From: Halorientalis marina
GTDB lineage: Archaea; Halobacteriota; Halobacteria; Halobacteriales; Haloarculaceae
Direction: 5' to 3'
DNA: 64,000 bases
NCBI RefSeq assembly: GCF_023028345.1
Contig: NZ_CP095487.1
Location: 2,976,001-3,040,000 of the forward strand
The notes beneath the pieces were generated by a model. It saw only the letters and a list, made by a program, of their open reading frames with translations, did not search any database and was not told where the DNA came from. Below are positions 34,194-43,107 of this stretch, piece by piece. The position numbers were made by a program, and so were the translations under genes. Each line of letters begins with the position of its first letter. Positions within the stretch are counted from its first letter, which is position 1.

Positions 34194-36353
34194 ATGGATC
34201 AGTGGTCCCGTCGTGAACTCGTCCGGATTGCAACGGTCGGAGCGGGAGCGGGAATTGCCGGGTGTAACGCCCTTTCGCCGTCGGAGTCGACCGAGGACGA
34301 TCCCCAGACGGAACAAGCCGGACAAAAATCCGCACGTAGATTCGAGCCCATATCGGGGCGAGTTGTCGACATAGACGGCGAGGAGATCACCGGTGCGACG
34401 CTGAACGCGATCGTCCCAGGGAGAGGATCCGTAGCCGAGACGACCACTGATGAGCAAGGCCGATTCGAACTAGTGGAGCTCGACGGACCTATCTGGCTTC
34501 GCGCAACGAAAACGGGTTTTATCGGACGGACTGTCGCCGTGGCCCCGGGAACAACTCCTCGCATCAGACTCTCTCCTCGTGAGGGAACAGTCGCGCTCAG
34601 TTTCGGCGGCGACGTGATGTTTGGCCGTCGGTTCTACGAGGACGACCACCCTCTCGAGCCGCACTTCCAGATTCGACCCGATGACCGGCTGGAATCACAC
34701 CGGAGGATACTACAGTACATCTCTCCCCTCTTACAGGACGCCGATCTCACGTCAGTGAATCTCGAAACACCGCTGACGACGACGGCATGGAGACACCCAT
34801 CGAAACGGTACCACTTCGTATCGCACCCGGACGCCGCACCCGCGATGGCCGATGCCGGGATTGACTACGTCGCACTCGGGAACAACCACACGCTCGACGC
34901 GCTGACGCCGGGGTTGGATGAGACAGTACAGGCACTCTCCGCTGCTGGGATCGAACGGTCTGGTGCCGGCAGATCCAGCACAGAAGCGTGGGAACCGACG
35001 TACTTCGAGCGGCGGGGACTTACCATCGGCTTGGTCTCCTGTACGACCGTTACGGGTGACCAGTACGATATCGACTGGGCAGCCGACGACAACCAGTCCG
35101 AGACATACTCAGTGTCGGGAGACGACGCGGCCGGGATACCCGACACTGAGCAACTGACGTTCTCCGGAAGTGCCGGGGTAGCAGCGGCGACTCGCGACCG
35201 AATATCCCGGACGGTATCGGAGGTGGATGCGAACGCGGACGTAACCGTCGTCCAGATCCACGGCGGCTCCGAGTATCAACAGGAACCGACCGACGAAATC
35301 AGACGCCTCACCGAAACGGCAAAGACAGCCGGTGCAGACGTTGTCGTCAATCACCATCCACACGTAACCGGTGGACTAGAACTACGAGGTGGGACACTGG
35401 TTGCGTGGACGCTTGGAAACCTCGTGTTCGATCAAGAGTTCTGGTCGACGTTTCCGTCGTATCTCTTGACGGTCCACGTCACTGCCGATGGAATTACCAG
35501 AGCGTACGTTGACCCGCTGTTGGTTGAAGGATACGTTCCGAAAGGAGTGGTCGACAAACCGAGGACGTGGCAACTCCGAGAAACTGCCGCGTTGTCGTCC
35601 GATGAGTTCTCACTTGACCACGACAGGCTGGAATACGTCGCAAAAGACGAGACACCGGCCCAGACGGCAACCCGAACGCTGGACGGAGACGGGACGATTT
35701 ACACGCGGAACTCGGGATGGGTCAACCGAGTCGTAGACGGGGCGGAGTCTGTCGAACTGGGCCGTGACCTGCTTCCGACTGGGACGTTCGACGACCCTGA
35801 TATCGACGACGAACGGCACGAAGGTCCATTGTGGCGGTTCGGTCGTGGGGGTGACTCCAACGGTCCGGAGTTCGGATACGACGGGAGTGGCGGGATTCAA
35901 CTCTCTCGAACCGCAGATAACACCGAACGGTCGATTTTGACGACCGCTGCACGTGTCCCGCTAGCCGGACCGACGACACTTCTCGGCCAGTACCGCCACG
36001 AGACGGACACCCGACTGGAACTGCTCGTGCGATGGTACGAGTCGACCAGTGGTTCGGCACTCGATTCAGTGTCGATCGACCTCGACCGAACGACTGGCTG
36101 GGAACGTCTCGAACAGTCACTGTCGACACCCGAGGAAGCTACCCACGTCCGCGTTTACTTCCGTCTCTATCCTCCTGACGAAGGAGAGAAACGCGTCGCC
36201 AACTTCGACAACATTCAGTTGGTCGAATGGACCGATTCAGCGACCAGCGGCGGCAAAGACTACGATTTCCTCCGCGTACACGAGTCCTCGACCATCGAGT
36301 TTACATCGAGTAGCCAACCTGACGAGGCTATTTCGTGGGAAGCTCTCGATTAA
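34194..36353 (+). CDS. CapA-family (PGA_cap) lipoprotein, probably cut short by a nonsense codon
   Basis: 719 aa. Tat signal with lipobox: SRRELVRI ... GIAGC, so a membrane-anchored exported lipoprotein. A CarboxypepD_reg-like domain follows (residues about 50-125, SGRVVDIDGEEITGATL, TTDEQGRFELVEL), then the CapA metallophosphatase-like domain (FGGDVMFGRRF, VNLETPL, YVALGNNHTLDAL, VVQIHGGSEY, DVVVNHHPHVTGGLEL), then a jelly-roll, carbohydrate-binding-like C-terminal part. CapA proteins act in poly-gamma-glutamate or polysaccharide assembly. After the TAA the same frame stays open for 53 acidic codons to TGA at 36513-36515, suggesting a nonsense mutation. Visibly lower GC than core genes. Confidence 0.83.
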   Translation: MDQWSRRELVRIATVGAGAGIAGCNALSPSESTEDDPQTEQAGQKSARRFEPISGRVVDIDGEEITGATLNAIVPGRGSVAETTTDEQGRFELVELDGPIWLRATKTGFIGRTVAVAPGTTPRIRLSPREGTVALSFGGDVMFGRRFYEDDHPLEPHFQIRPDDRLESHRRILQYISPLLQDADLTSVNLETPLTTTAWRHPSKRYHFVSHPDAAPAMADAGIDYVALGNNHTLDALTPGLDETVQALSAAGIERSGAGRSSTEAWEPTYFERRGLTIGLVSCTTVTGDQYDIDWAADDNQSETYSVSGDDAAGIPDTEQLTFSGSAGVAAATRDRISRTVSEVDANADVTVVQIHGGSEYQQEPTDEIRRLTETAKTAGADVVVNHHPHVTGGLELRGGTLVAWTLGNLVFDQEFWSTFPSYLLTVHVTADGITRAYVDPLLVEGYVPKGVVDKPRTWQLRETAALSSDEFSLDHDRLEYVAKDETPAQTATRTLDGDGTIYTRNSGWVNRVVDGAESVELGRDLLPTGTFDDPDIDDERHEGPLWRFGRGGDSNGPEFGYDGSGGIQLSRTADNTERSILTTAARVPLAGPTTLLGQYRHETDTRLELLVRWYESTSGSALDSVSIDLDRTTGWERLEQSLSTPEEATHVRVYFRLYPPDEGEKRVANFDNIQLVEWTDSATSGGKDYDFLRVHESSTIEFTSSSQPDEAISWEALD

Positions 36354-36515
36354 TCTATCTCGGCACGGAACGAGAGTGATATCGACGAACCTGGGCAAGA
36401 AATCGGCCAAGTGGTGTTTGACCTCTACGACCTCGAGGATCAAAATGGACAGGAACACGTAAACAGGTACAACGGTCAGCATGATTCCGTTCGGCCGCTA
36501 GACCCGCCGGAGTGA
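36354..36515 (+). pseudogene. In-frame tail of the CapA gene beyond its TAA
   Basis: 53 codons in the CapA frame directly behind the TAA. They read SISARNESDIDEPGQEIGQV then VFDLYDLEDQNGQEHVNRYN and end LDPPE. The acidic, haloarchaeal composition is not that of random sequence. Best explained as the former C-terminus cut off by a stop mutation; recoding of TAA is the less likely alternative. No start codon or separate promoter is evident. Confidence 0.55.
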
Positions 36516-36541
36516 CCTCTGTTTAATCACTAATTTTCAAT

Positions 36542-36633
36542 TGTCCTCTCTCAGCGGGTAGCAGACGCGATTTTCCAACGTTCATACACTTCTCCTCGCA
36601 AATGTATGGATAGAAAGCTGGCCTCGGCACTCA
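36542..36633. repeat. Dispersed island repeat, copy D
   Basis: About 92 bases: TGTCCTCTCTCAGCGGGTAG, CAGACGCGATTTTCCAACGT, TATGGATAGAAAGCTGGCCT, CGGCACTCA. Colinear with copy A with only scattered mismatches and a 2-base indel, but truncated before the ATCCATA arm. It marks the right end of the low-GC island; normal GC resumes immediately after. Nothing else is seen in 36516-36729. Confidence 0.75.
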
Positions 36634-36729
36634 TAGGGCTCGTCACGGCCGGGTGTCGAGGCCGGCTCGGAACCGCTATTCGTCATCGGCCGGCCGCCGC
36701 TACGCGAGCGAGAGCAAAAGGTCGGTCGG

Positions 36730-37509
36730 TCACTCGTCGGCGGCCATGAACGAGACGACGGCACCGTCCACGTCGCCGTTGTCGTCGCGCAGCGGGGCGC
36801 CGTGGACGACGATGTCGCGAACGCAGCCGTCGCCGGTCCGGACGGTATAGCGCTCGTCGTGGATCGTCTCGCCGGCGACGATTCGACTGTACGGGAGCGC
36901 GCCCAGGGGAACGTGGTCGCCGTCGGCGTCGGTCAGTTCCCAATCGGATTCGGGATAGGCCGCCGCGTCGAGTTCGCTCGCGTCGGTGCCGAGGACCGCC
37001 GTGGCACGCTCGTTTGCGAGCATCACGTCACCGTCGCGGTTGTGGACGACGATGGCGACGGGCGCGGCCCGCACGATCCGCTCGGAGAGTCGTTCCTGGG
37101 CGTCGAGTTTCTTCGCGGTCCGGTAGCCCGCCACGGCGTTCTCGATGCGGTTCGCCAGCAGCGCGTACGTGTCCGACCCTGCCCCCTTCTGGAGGTAGTC
37201 GGTCACGCCGGCGGAGATGGCACGACTGGCGATGGCCTCGCTCCCCTTCCCGGTAAAGAGGATGAACGGCACGTCGTCGGATTCGTCACGGACGGCTTCG
37301 AGCAACTCCAGCCCGTCCATGTGGGGCATGTCGTAATCGCTGACGACGCAGTCGATGTCGGTCTCCAGGTGGTCGAGGGCGTCCCGCGGGTCGGTCTCCG
37401 TGACGACCTCGAACGGGCCGGCGGTCTCCAGTTTGAGTTCCACGACCTCGGCGAACGCCTCGTCGTCCTCCACGTGGAGGACTCGGATCGGCGCCGACTC
37501 ATCGTCCAT
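36730..37509 (-). CDS. Response regulator: receiver + PAS domain
   Basis: 259 aa. Receiver domain residues about 8-125: acidic pair VEDDEAF, phospho-Asp in VVSDYDMPHMDG, Thr in LFTGKG and Lys in YLQKGAG. A PAS domain follows (about 140-255: RAAPVAIVVHNRDGDVMLAN, ending GAPLRDDNGDVDGAVVSFMA). There is no kinase or DNA-binding domain, so it is probably a signalling intermediate receiving phosphate from one of the many haloarchaeal hybrid kinases. No cognate kinase is adjacent. Confidence 0.92.
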   Translation of the reverse strand: MDDESAPIRVLHVEDDEAFAEVVELKLETAGPFEVVTETDPRDALDHLETDIDCVVSDYDMPHMDGLELLEAVRDESDDVPFILFTGKGSEAIASRAISAGVTDYLQKGAGSDTYALLANRIENAVAGYRTAKKLDAQERLSERIVRAAPVAIVVHNRDGDVMLANERATAVLGTDASELDAAAYPESDWELTDADGDHVPLGALPYSRIVAGETIHDERYTVRTGDGCVRDIVVHGAPLRDDNGDVDGAVVSFMAADE

Positions 37510-37549
37510 GGTGCGCGATGAGCGATGCCACCCGCTTAATTCCTCGTCC

Positions 37550-38608
37550 TCACTCGCCGACCCGCTCGCGGGCGGCGGCGACGAGAAGCGGAAGCGTGAT
37601 CGTCGCGTCGGCGTACACCGAGGCGTTCCGCGCGGCCTTCTCCAGTTTCCCCCACGAGCGAGCCTCGTCCAGCGTCGCCCCGGAGAGGCCGCCGGTGGTC
37701 GGCGGGTCCATCGTCAACTGGACGGCGTAGTCGTAGGCGTCGGGCGCGACGAGCATCGTCTGGAGGACGTAGTTCTTCGGGACACCGCCGCCGACGACCA
37801 CCGCGCCCGACTGCTCGGCGGCGAACGCCCGGTCGTTCAGGCCGTCCATGTCGGCCAGTGCGTCGAGCGTGAAGTCGCTCGTCTGATTGTACATCCAGGC
37901 CTGCAGGCCGAGGACGGAGTCCTGGATCGCGGGACAGTAGACCGGCACGTCGTGCTCGTAGGCGGCCGCGGCGATGCCCGCGTCCTCGTCGACCCCCTCG
38001 CGGTCGTTGACCGCGGCGTTGGCCCGCCCGAGTTCCTCGGTGAGCCGCTGGATGCCGACCCGTCCCTCCTCGGCGAGCGGCGGGAAGACCTCATCGCGGA
38101 GGTGGCCCTCGAACAGCGCGAAGTGCTCCTGTGGGAGGTAGACGTTGTAGATGCGGTCGACCTCCTCGTCGCGGAGCTGTTCGTCGTGTTCGCGCTCGGT
38201 CTTGCCTGCCTCGCCGACGGCACCGTGGTGGTGTTTGCCGCCGATTGCCTCGATGGCGTCGTGGGTGAGGTTCGCGCCGGTCGTGACGAGCACGTCGATG
38301 TGGCCGTCGCGGATGAGCTCCGTCACGATCCCGCGCATCCCCGCCGGCACCATCGCGCCGGCGAGGCCGAAGAAGACTGTCGCGTCCTCGGCGAGCATCT
38401 CGGCGAACACGTCGACGGCTTCGTGGAGGTCGGCGGCGCCGATGCCGGCCTCGCCGTACTCGTCGGCGAGTTCGCCCACGGTCATCCCCGCGCGGACCTC
38501 CGCGTGGCCGATGGGGTCGTGGTGGAAGGTCTCGCGCTCGGGCTGGTGGTGGCCGTCGCCGCCCCCGGTCGCGTCGTGGTGGTCGTCCGCGGCGGAATCG
38601 TCGGTCAT
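37550..38608 (-). CDS. dys: Deoxyhypusine synthase
   Basis: 352 aa. Makes the deoxyhypusine (or agmatine-derived) side chain on the target lysine of aIF-5A. Conserved blocks: TVFFGLAGAMVPAGMRGIV, VLVTTGANLTHD, PVYCPAIQDSVLGLQ and the active-site lysine in VVVGGGVPKNYVLQTM, followed by DYAVQLTMDPPTTGGLSGAT. His/Asp-rich N-terminal tail. ATG 38608 is chosen over an upstream in-frame ATG. In haloarchaea the pathway is reported to use agmatine; the agmatinase and aIF-5A genes are only 5 kb away. Confidence 0.94.
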   Translation of the reverse strand: MTDDSAADDHHDATGGGDGHHQPERETFHHDPIGHAEVRAGMTVGELADEYGEAGIGAADLHEAVDVFAEMLAEDATVFFGLAGAMVPAGMRGIVTELIRDGHIDVLVTTGANLTHDAIEAIGGKHHHGAVGEAGKTEREHDEQLRDEEVDRIYNVYLPQEHFALFEGHLRDEVFPPLAEEGRVGIQRLTEELGRANAAVNDREGVDEDAGIAAAAYEHDVPVYCPAIQDSVLGLQAWMYNQTSDFTLDALADMDGLNDRAFAAEQSGAVVVGGGVPKNYVLQTMLVAPDAYDYAVQLTMDPPTTGGLSGATLDEARSWGKLEKAARNASVYADATITLPLLVAAARERVGE

Positions 38609-38690
38609 GCCCGGAGGGTCGGCACCGAGCAGTTTCAACGCCCCGGTTCGGTCACGCGACCGGTTTCACCGCCCCGATTCGGTCACGGTG

Positions 38691-39941
38691 TCACCCGCGT
38701 CCGCCCGCGAGCGAGTCGGCGGCCGGCGAGGCGCGCAACAGGAGCATCGCCGCGGTGCCGACGAGCGGGCCGACGACCAGCGGGGCGAACGCCCACCGCC
38801 AGCCGACGGCGTCGGCGACGACGGGCGTCACCTGGATCGAGCCGATGGTGAGCAGGAATCCGACCGCCGTCTGGAGGGTGAGCGCCGAGCCGACGTAGTC
38901 GTCCTCGGCGAGTTCCGAGACCGCGGCCGAGAACTGCGCGGAATCTGCGACGATGGCGAATCCCCAGACCAGCAGGAACGGGACGAGGACGAGGAGCGGC
39001 CCGCCGAAGACGAACCCGGCGACGACGCAGGCGACGCCGCTGATCGCCATGCTCGCGCTCGTGACCGTCGTCCGCCCGATGCGGTCGGCGAAGGCGCCGG
39101 CGACGAGCGCGCCGATCCCGCCGACGGCGATGGTGCCGAACGCGAGCAGGGCGGCGAGCGCCGGCGCGGGGTCGCCACCCGCCGCGAGGCTCGCGGCGAG
39201 GTAGACGGGAATCCACGTCCAGACGGCGTACAGTTCCCACATGTGGCCGAAGTAGCCGAGGTTGGCGAGCATCGTCCCGCGGTCCCCGAGCATCCGCCGG
39301 ACGGCACCGGGGTCGAACGGTGCCGCCGGGGCCTGATGTGGTCCCGGGCGAACGACGAGGACGAGCACGGCACTGACGGCCGCCAGCCCCGCGGCGCCGA
39401 GGAGGACGAGCCGCGGCCGGTCCACGCCGCCGACGACCCGGAGGAGGTGTGGCATCGCCGAGCCGACGGTCAGCGCGCCGACGAGCGCGCCGATGGCGAA
39501 CCCGCGCCCCTGCCGGAACCAACCGGCCATGATCTTCATGCCCGGCGGATAGACGCCGGCGAGCGCGACGCCCGTGAGAAAGCGGAGGGCGACGGCGGGG
39601 AGAAACGACGTGACGGCGACGCCGATGAGGGCGGTCGCGCCCGCGCCGACCGCGGCCGAGACGGCGAAGAGGTACCGCGGCGGCACGGTGTCGGAGACGG
39701 TCAGCGTCGCCGAGAGCAGGGCGCCGACGACGAAGCCCAGTTGCACGGCGTTGGTGAGCCACGCCGTTTCGGCGCCCGAGAGGTTCCAGGCCGCCGCGAG
39801 CTCCGGCCCGACCGCCGAGGCGCTGAACCACAGCGTCATCGCAAGCAACTCCGCGACCGCGAGGACGACGAGGACGCGATAGCGGCCGGTCACCGCCGCA
39901 AGGTCGACGACGGACTCGTCAGCCTCCGACTCCGTGCGCAT
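38691..39941 (-). CDS. MFS transporter
   Basis: 416-aa major facilitator, about 12 membrane helices beginning YRVLVVLAVAELLAMTLWFS. Loop motif GAFADRIGRTTVTSASM is the second-half A-motif; the first-half equivalent is weak. The FSASAVGPELAAAWNLS segment after helix 1 recalls the cyanate/nitrate-sulfonate (CynX-like) subgroup. Substrate unknown. Its start faces the YchF gene end 72 bases away on the same strand. Confidence 0.88.
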   Translation of the reverse strand: MRTESEADESVVDLAAVTGRYRVLVVLAVAELLAMTLWFSASAVGPELAAAWNLSGAETAWLTNAVQLGFVVGALLSATLTVSDTVPPRYLFAVSAAVGAGATALIGVAVTSFLPAVALRFLTGVALAGVYPPGMKIMAGWFRQGRGFAIGALVGALTVGSAMPHLLRVVGGVDRPRLVLLGAAGLAAVSAVLVLVVRPGPHQAPAAPFDPGAVRRMLGDRGTMLANLGYFGHMWELYAVWTWIPVYLAASLAAGGDPAPALAALLAFGTIAVGGIGALVAGAFADRIGRTTVTSASMAISGVACVVAGFVFGGPLLVLVPFLLVWGFAIVADSAQFSAAVSELAEDDYVGSALTLQTAVGFLLTIGSIQVTPVVADAVGWRWAFAPLVVGPLVGTAAMLLLRASPAADSLAGGRG

Positions 39942-40013
39942 CGGTCCCTCCTACGCGAGCCAGCCACTAAACCTCTCTCGAGTCGGCAGGCCGCGTACAC
40001 GACCGCGAGGCGG

Positions 40014-41207
40014 TCAGTTCGTCGTGACGATCTCGACCACGTCGCGGTGATCGAGCGTGGTATCGGCCCCGACCTGCCGGCCCGAGCGCGCGTCGATGCC
40101 GTGAAGGAACCCCTCGCCGATGTCAGAGTGGAGGTGGTAGGCGAAGTCCTCGGCGGTGGCGTTCTCGGGCAGGACGAGGCAGTCCTGCAGGAACTCGCCG
40201 GTGTCCCGCGGACTCCCCGACCCGGGGAAGACCGCCTTGGCGCCGAACTCCTCGAACAGCGCGGTTTCGAGCGCCGACTGGACGCCCGTGCCGCCGAACT
40301 CGGCGACGAACGACTCGATCTGTCGGAGGCCGGCCGCCTGCTCGTCGCTCACGTCGCCCGCGATCTCGAAGTCCTCGGCACCGGGGCGGTACGCGACGGC
40401 CCCCTGCTCGTCGGCGGTCTTCAGCGCCTTCTCCGCGTGGGCCGACACCGGCACGACCGTCAGGTGGTCGTAGTCGGGGTCGCTCGTGATCGCCTCGTAG
40501 TTGTCCTGCGCGGCGGGGGTGTCCATCTTATTCGCCGCGACGATCATCGGCTTCGTCCGAATCCTGATCTCGCGGGCCAGCGCCGCCCGGTCCTCGTCGC
40601 CCCAGGTCTCCGGGTCCAGTTCGAGGTCCAGCGAGAGGATCACCTGCTTGATCTCGTCCTCGTTCGTCCGGAACGCGCTCATCTGCTCGGCGAGGTCCGC
40701 CTCGATGTCGCCGTCGGCGCCGTGATACCCCGTCTCGTGGCGCTCGATCCCCTTCTCGAGGATGTCCAGATACCACATGTCCAGTTCGCGTTCGAGGAAG
40801 TCGATGTCCTCGCGGGGGTCGTGGTCCTCGGCCGGTTCGCCCTCCAGGTCGGTCTCGCCCGAGAAGTCGACGACGTGGACCAGCACGTCCGCCTCGTTCA
40901 GGTCGGTGAGAAACTGATTGCCGAGCCCCTTGCCCTCGTGGGCACCGGGGACGAGTCCGGCCACGTCGACGAGTTCGACGGGGACGTAGCGGACGCCGTC
41001 CCGGCAGAAGCCGTGGTTGGGGGTACACTCGTGGCCGCCCTCGAACTCAGGGGCGGCACACTCGACGCGGACGTAGGCCTCGCCCACGCTCGGGTCGATG
41101 GTCGTGAACGGATAGGCCCCCTCGGGCACGTCGTTCATCGTCGCGGCGTTGAAAAGCGTCGACTTGCCCACCGAGGGCTTGCCGACGAGACCGATCTTGT
41201 AACTCAT
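40014..41207 (-). CDS. YchF/Obg-like GTPase (archaeal type)
   Basis: 397-aa translation-factor-class P-loop NTPase. G1 LVGKPSVGKST, G3 VDVAGLVPGAHEG, G4 AANKMD, and a C-terminal TGS domain ending DHRDVVEIVTTN. The segment GLGNQFLTDLNEADVLVHVV is strongly conserved in OLA1/YchF proteins, which bind the ribosome. The archaeal group carries an insertion around GGHECTPNHGFCRDGVRYVP containing two Cys. Stand-alone gene. Confidence 0.93.
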   Translation of the reverse strand: MSYKIGLVGKPSVGKSTLFNAATMNDVPEGAYPFTTIDPSVGEAYVRVECAAPEFEGGHECTPNHGFCRDGVRYVPVELVDVAGLVPGAHEGKGLGNQFLTDLNEADVLVHVVDFSGETDLEGEPAEDHDPREDIDFLERELDMWYLDILEKGIERHETGYHGADGDIEADLAEQMSAFRTNEDEIKQVILSLDLELDPETWGDEDRAALAREIRIRTKPMIVAANKMDTPAAQDNYEAITSDPDYDHLTVVPVSAHAEKALKTADEQGAVAYRPGAEDFEIAGDVSDEQAAGLRQIESFVAEFGGTGVQSALETALFEEFGAKAVFPGSGSPRDTGEFLQDCLVLPENATAEDFAYHLHSDIGEGFLHGIDARSGRQVGADTTLDHRDVVEIVTTN

Positions 41208-41321
41208 TGCCCTCCCTACCGGCAGCGCGGGCTAAACGGTTTCCAATCCGACACGTCGCGGGTGAGAGTCACACACAGAGGGGCGTCACGGCCTCGGCGG
41301 GCCACAGGCGCCGCGGCCGCG

Positions 41322-42089
41322 TCACAGCCCGGTCGGGTGGTCGAGGACGGTCGTGTCGAGGCCCCAGGCCGCGGCGAGGTCGGCGAGGGCCTCGATTCCG
41401 AACGTCTCGGTGGCGTAGTGGCCGCCGAGGATGACGTTGATGCCGGCCTCGCGGGCCTCGTGGTAGACCTGCTGTTTCCCCTCGCCGGTCACCAGCGCGT
41501 CGGCGCCGGCGGCGACGGCCTCGTCCAGCCAGTCGACGCCGCTGCCGGTGACGATTGCAACTTCCTCGACCTCCTCAGGGCCGAAATCGAGGACCTGCAC
41601 GCCCTCGCCGCCGTGGTCGAGTTCCGCGTCGAGCAGGTCGACGAGTTCGTCGACGGTGTAGGGGTCGACGGCCGTTCCCCGCTGGCCGACGACCTCCGGC
41701 CCCATCTCGCCGAACGGCGCGCGGTCGGTGAGGTCCAGTAGATTCGCGAGCCCGGCGGCGTTCCCGAGGTCCTGGTGCCCGTCGAGCGGGAGGTGCGAGA
41801 CGTACAGCGGGAGGTCGTTGGCGTAGTGGGGTTCGAGCCGGTCGTGGAAGCGGCCGGTCACGCGCTCGACGCTCCCGAAGACGTAGCCGTGGTGGGTCAC
41901 GAGCAGGTCGGCCCCGGCCTCGACGGCGGCCTCGGCGGTCGCTGCCGCGGCGTCGACGGCGAAGGCGACGCGTTCGACCTCCCGGTCGGCCGGCCCGACC
42001 TGCAGGCCGTTGGGACTGGCGTCGAGGTCGGCGTATGCGTCCGTCCGCAGTTCCTCGTCGAACCGTGCCGCGAGTTCCGCACAGAGCAT
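41322..42089 (-). CDS. Nif3-like dinuclear metal-centre protein
   Basis: 255 aa. Di-metal residues of the NIF3/YbgI/DUF34 family: DLLVTHHGYVFG (His-His), LYVSHLPLDGH, and the C-terminal pair GGHYATETFG with Glu. GEGKQQVYHEAREAGINVI matches the second conserved block. Forms a hexameric ring in homologues; proposed GTP cyclohydrolase-like or metal-chaperone activities are unsettled. Stand-alone. Confidence 0.92.
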   Translation of the reverse strand: MLCAELAARFDEELRTDAYADLDASPNGLQVGPADREVERVAFAVDAAAATAEAAVEAGADLLVTHHGYVFGSVERVTGRFHDRLEPHYANDLPLYVSHLPLDGHQDLGNAAGLANLLDLTDRAPFGEMGPEVVGQRGTAVDPYTVDELVDLLDAELDHGGEGVQVLDFGPEEVEEVAIVTGSGVDWLDEAVAAGADALVTGEGKQQVYHEAREAGINVILGGHYATETFGIEALADLAAAWGLDTTVLDHPTGL

Positions 42090-42174
42090 ACCCGGACTTC
42101 GCCGGCCCAGGTGGTAGTGGTTGTGGGTCGCTACCGGACCGCGACACTGCGGCCCCTGGCCTCGCCTCGCCCGC

Positions 42175-43032
42175 TCACTCGGGCCGGACGAGCTGGTCGC
42201 CGTCCTCGGCGACGTACCCCTCCGCGACGAGCGTGTCGATCACGTCCTGGCAGTCCCGCATCGGGATGTCGTAGGCGTTCGAGGCGACCACCTCGAACTC
42301 CTCCCGGTCCAGCGGAAACTCCCGGTTCTGGAGGAGCTTGATGACCTGCTGTGCCGCTGGCGTCGAGAGCAGGTCCGGCTTCTCACCACCGGAAGACGCC
42401 GAGTCCTCGGCCGTCGGATCACTGTCCGTCGATTCCTCGGCCGTCGGATCACTGTCCGCCGACTCCTCGGCCGTCGGCTCCGCAGCCGGGTCCTCGCCGA
42501 CCGCCGCGCCACCGTCGCCCGCGGCCTGACCGGGTGCCTCGTCGGTGTCGGTTCCCGGCGTCTCGGCCGATTCGCCGACGGCATCGCCGGCCTGACCGCC
42601 CTCGGCGGCCTCGACACGGGCAGATCCGTCGTCCGTCGCGCTCTCCTCGGCATCCTCGTCGTCGCCCGATTCGGTCGCCACCGCTTCACCCTCGTCGTCA
42701 CTCGCCTCGGTCGCCGCGTCGCCCGTGGCCGCATCCGCTTGGTCTACCTCGCCGGCCGTCGCGTCGTCGTCGGCCCCGGCCTCGGGTGTGGCCGAGGGGT
42801 CGCTGTCGGCCGTCCCCGCTGTGGCCGCCGCGTCAGTCTCGGCCGCCTCGCTGACGGCGCCGAACTCGCCGGCGACGGCTTCGAGGACTTTGACGAGCTT
42901 CCGGCGGCAGGTCGGACAGAGCGCGACGCTCCGGCCGGTGTCGGCGTCGACGGTCGGCGGGGTCAGCGGATACCGCTCCACCGGCGCGTCGAGTGCGGTC
43001 CCACAGAAGTAACACGACGAGAGTTCGCTCAT
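42175..43032 (-). CDS. Zinc-finger + disordered linker + winged-helix-like protein
   Basis: 285 aa, unassigned. N-terminal zinc ribbon: SSCYFCGTALDA and ALCPTCRRKLVKVL (Cys2-Cys2). A long low-complexity acidic Ala/Glu/Asp/Thr linker (about residues 60-215) follows and contains near-perfect ten-residue repeats (TAEESADSDP, TAEESTDSDP, TAEDSASSGG), encoded by a 30-bp DNA repeat at 42408-42480. The C-terminal roughly 65 residues (AQQVIKLLQNREFPLDREEF, QDVIDTLVAEGYVAEDG) look like a winged helix. Possibly a transcription or RNA-processing adaptor. ATG 43032 fits MSELSSCYFCG. Confidence 0.75.
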   Translation of the reverse strand: MSELSSCYFCGTALDAPVERYPLTPPTVDADTGRSVALCPTCRRKLVKVLEAVAGEFGAVSEAAETDAAATAGTADSDPSATPEAGADDDATAGEVDQADAATGDAATEASDDEGEAVATESGDDEDAEESATDDGSARVEAAEGGQAGDAVGESAETPGTDTDEAPGQAAGDGGAAVGEDPAAEPTAEESADSDPTAEESTDSDPTAEDSASSGGEKPDLLSTPAAQQVIKLLQNREFPLDREEFEVVASNAYDIPMRDCQDVIDTLVAEGYVAEDGDQLVRPE

Positions 43033-43107
43033 GCGCCCCCCGACTCCCGCCACCGTCTAAAACCCCGCGGCCGGTTCGACCCTCGCGGGTCACGGGCGGC
43101 CCCGCCC

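Noticed and set aside
30018..36633. Island repeats as a conserved small protein
   Set aside because: One frame is open in copies A and D (LSQRV...LASAL), but copy C breaks it and no start codon or consistent codon-level conservation is seen, so a non-coding repeat is preferred.
42408..42480. Repeat as a mobile or regulatory element
   Set aside because: It is in frame within a protein linker and encodes ten-residue units.
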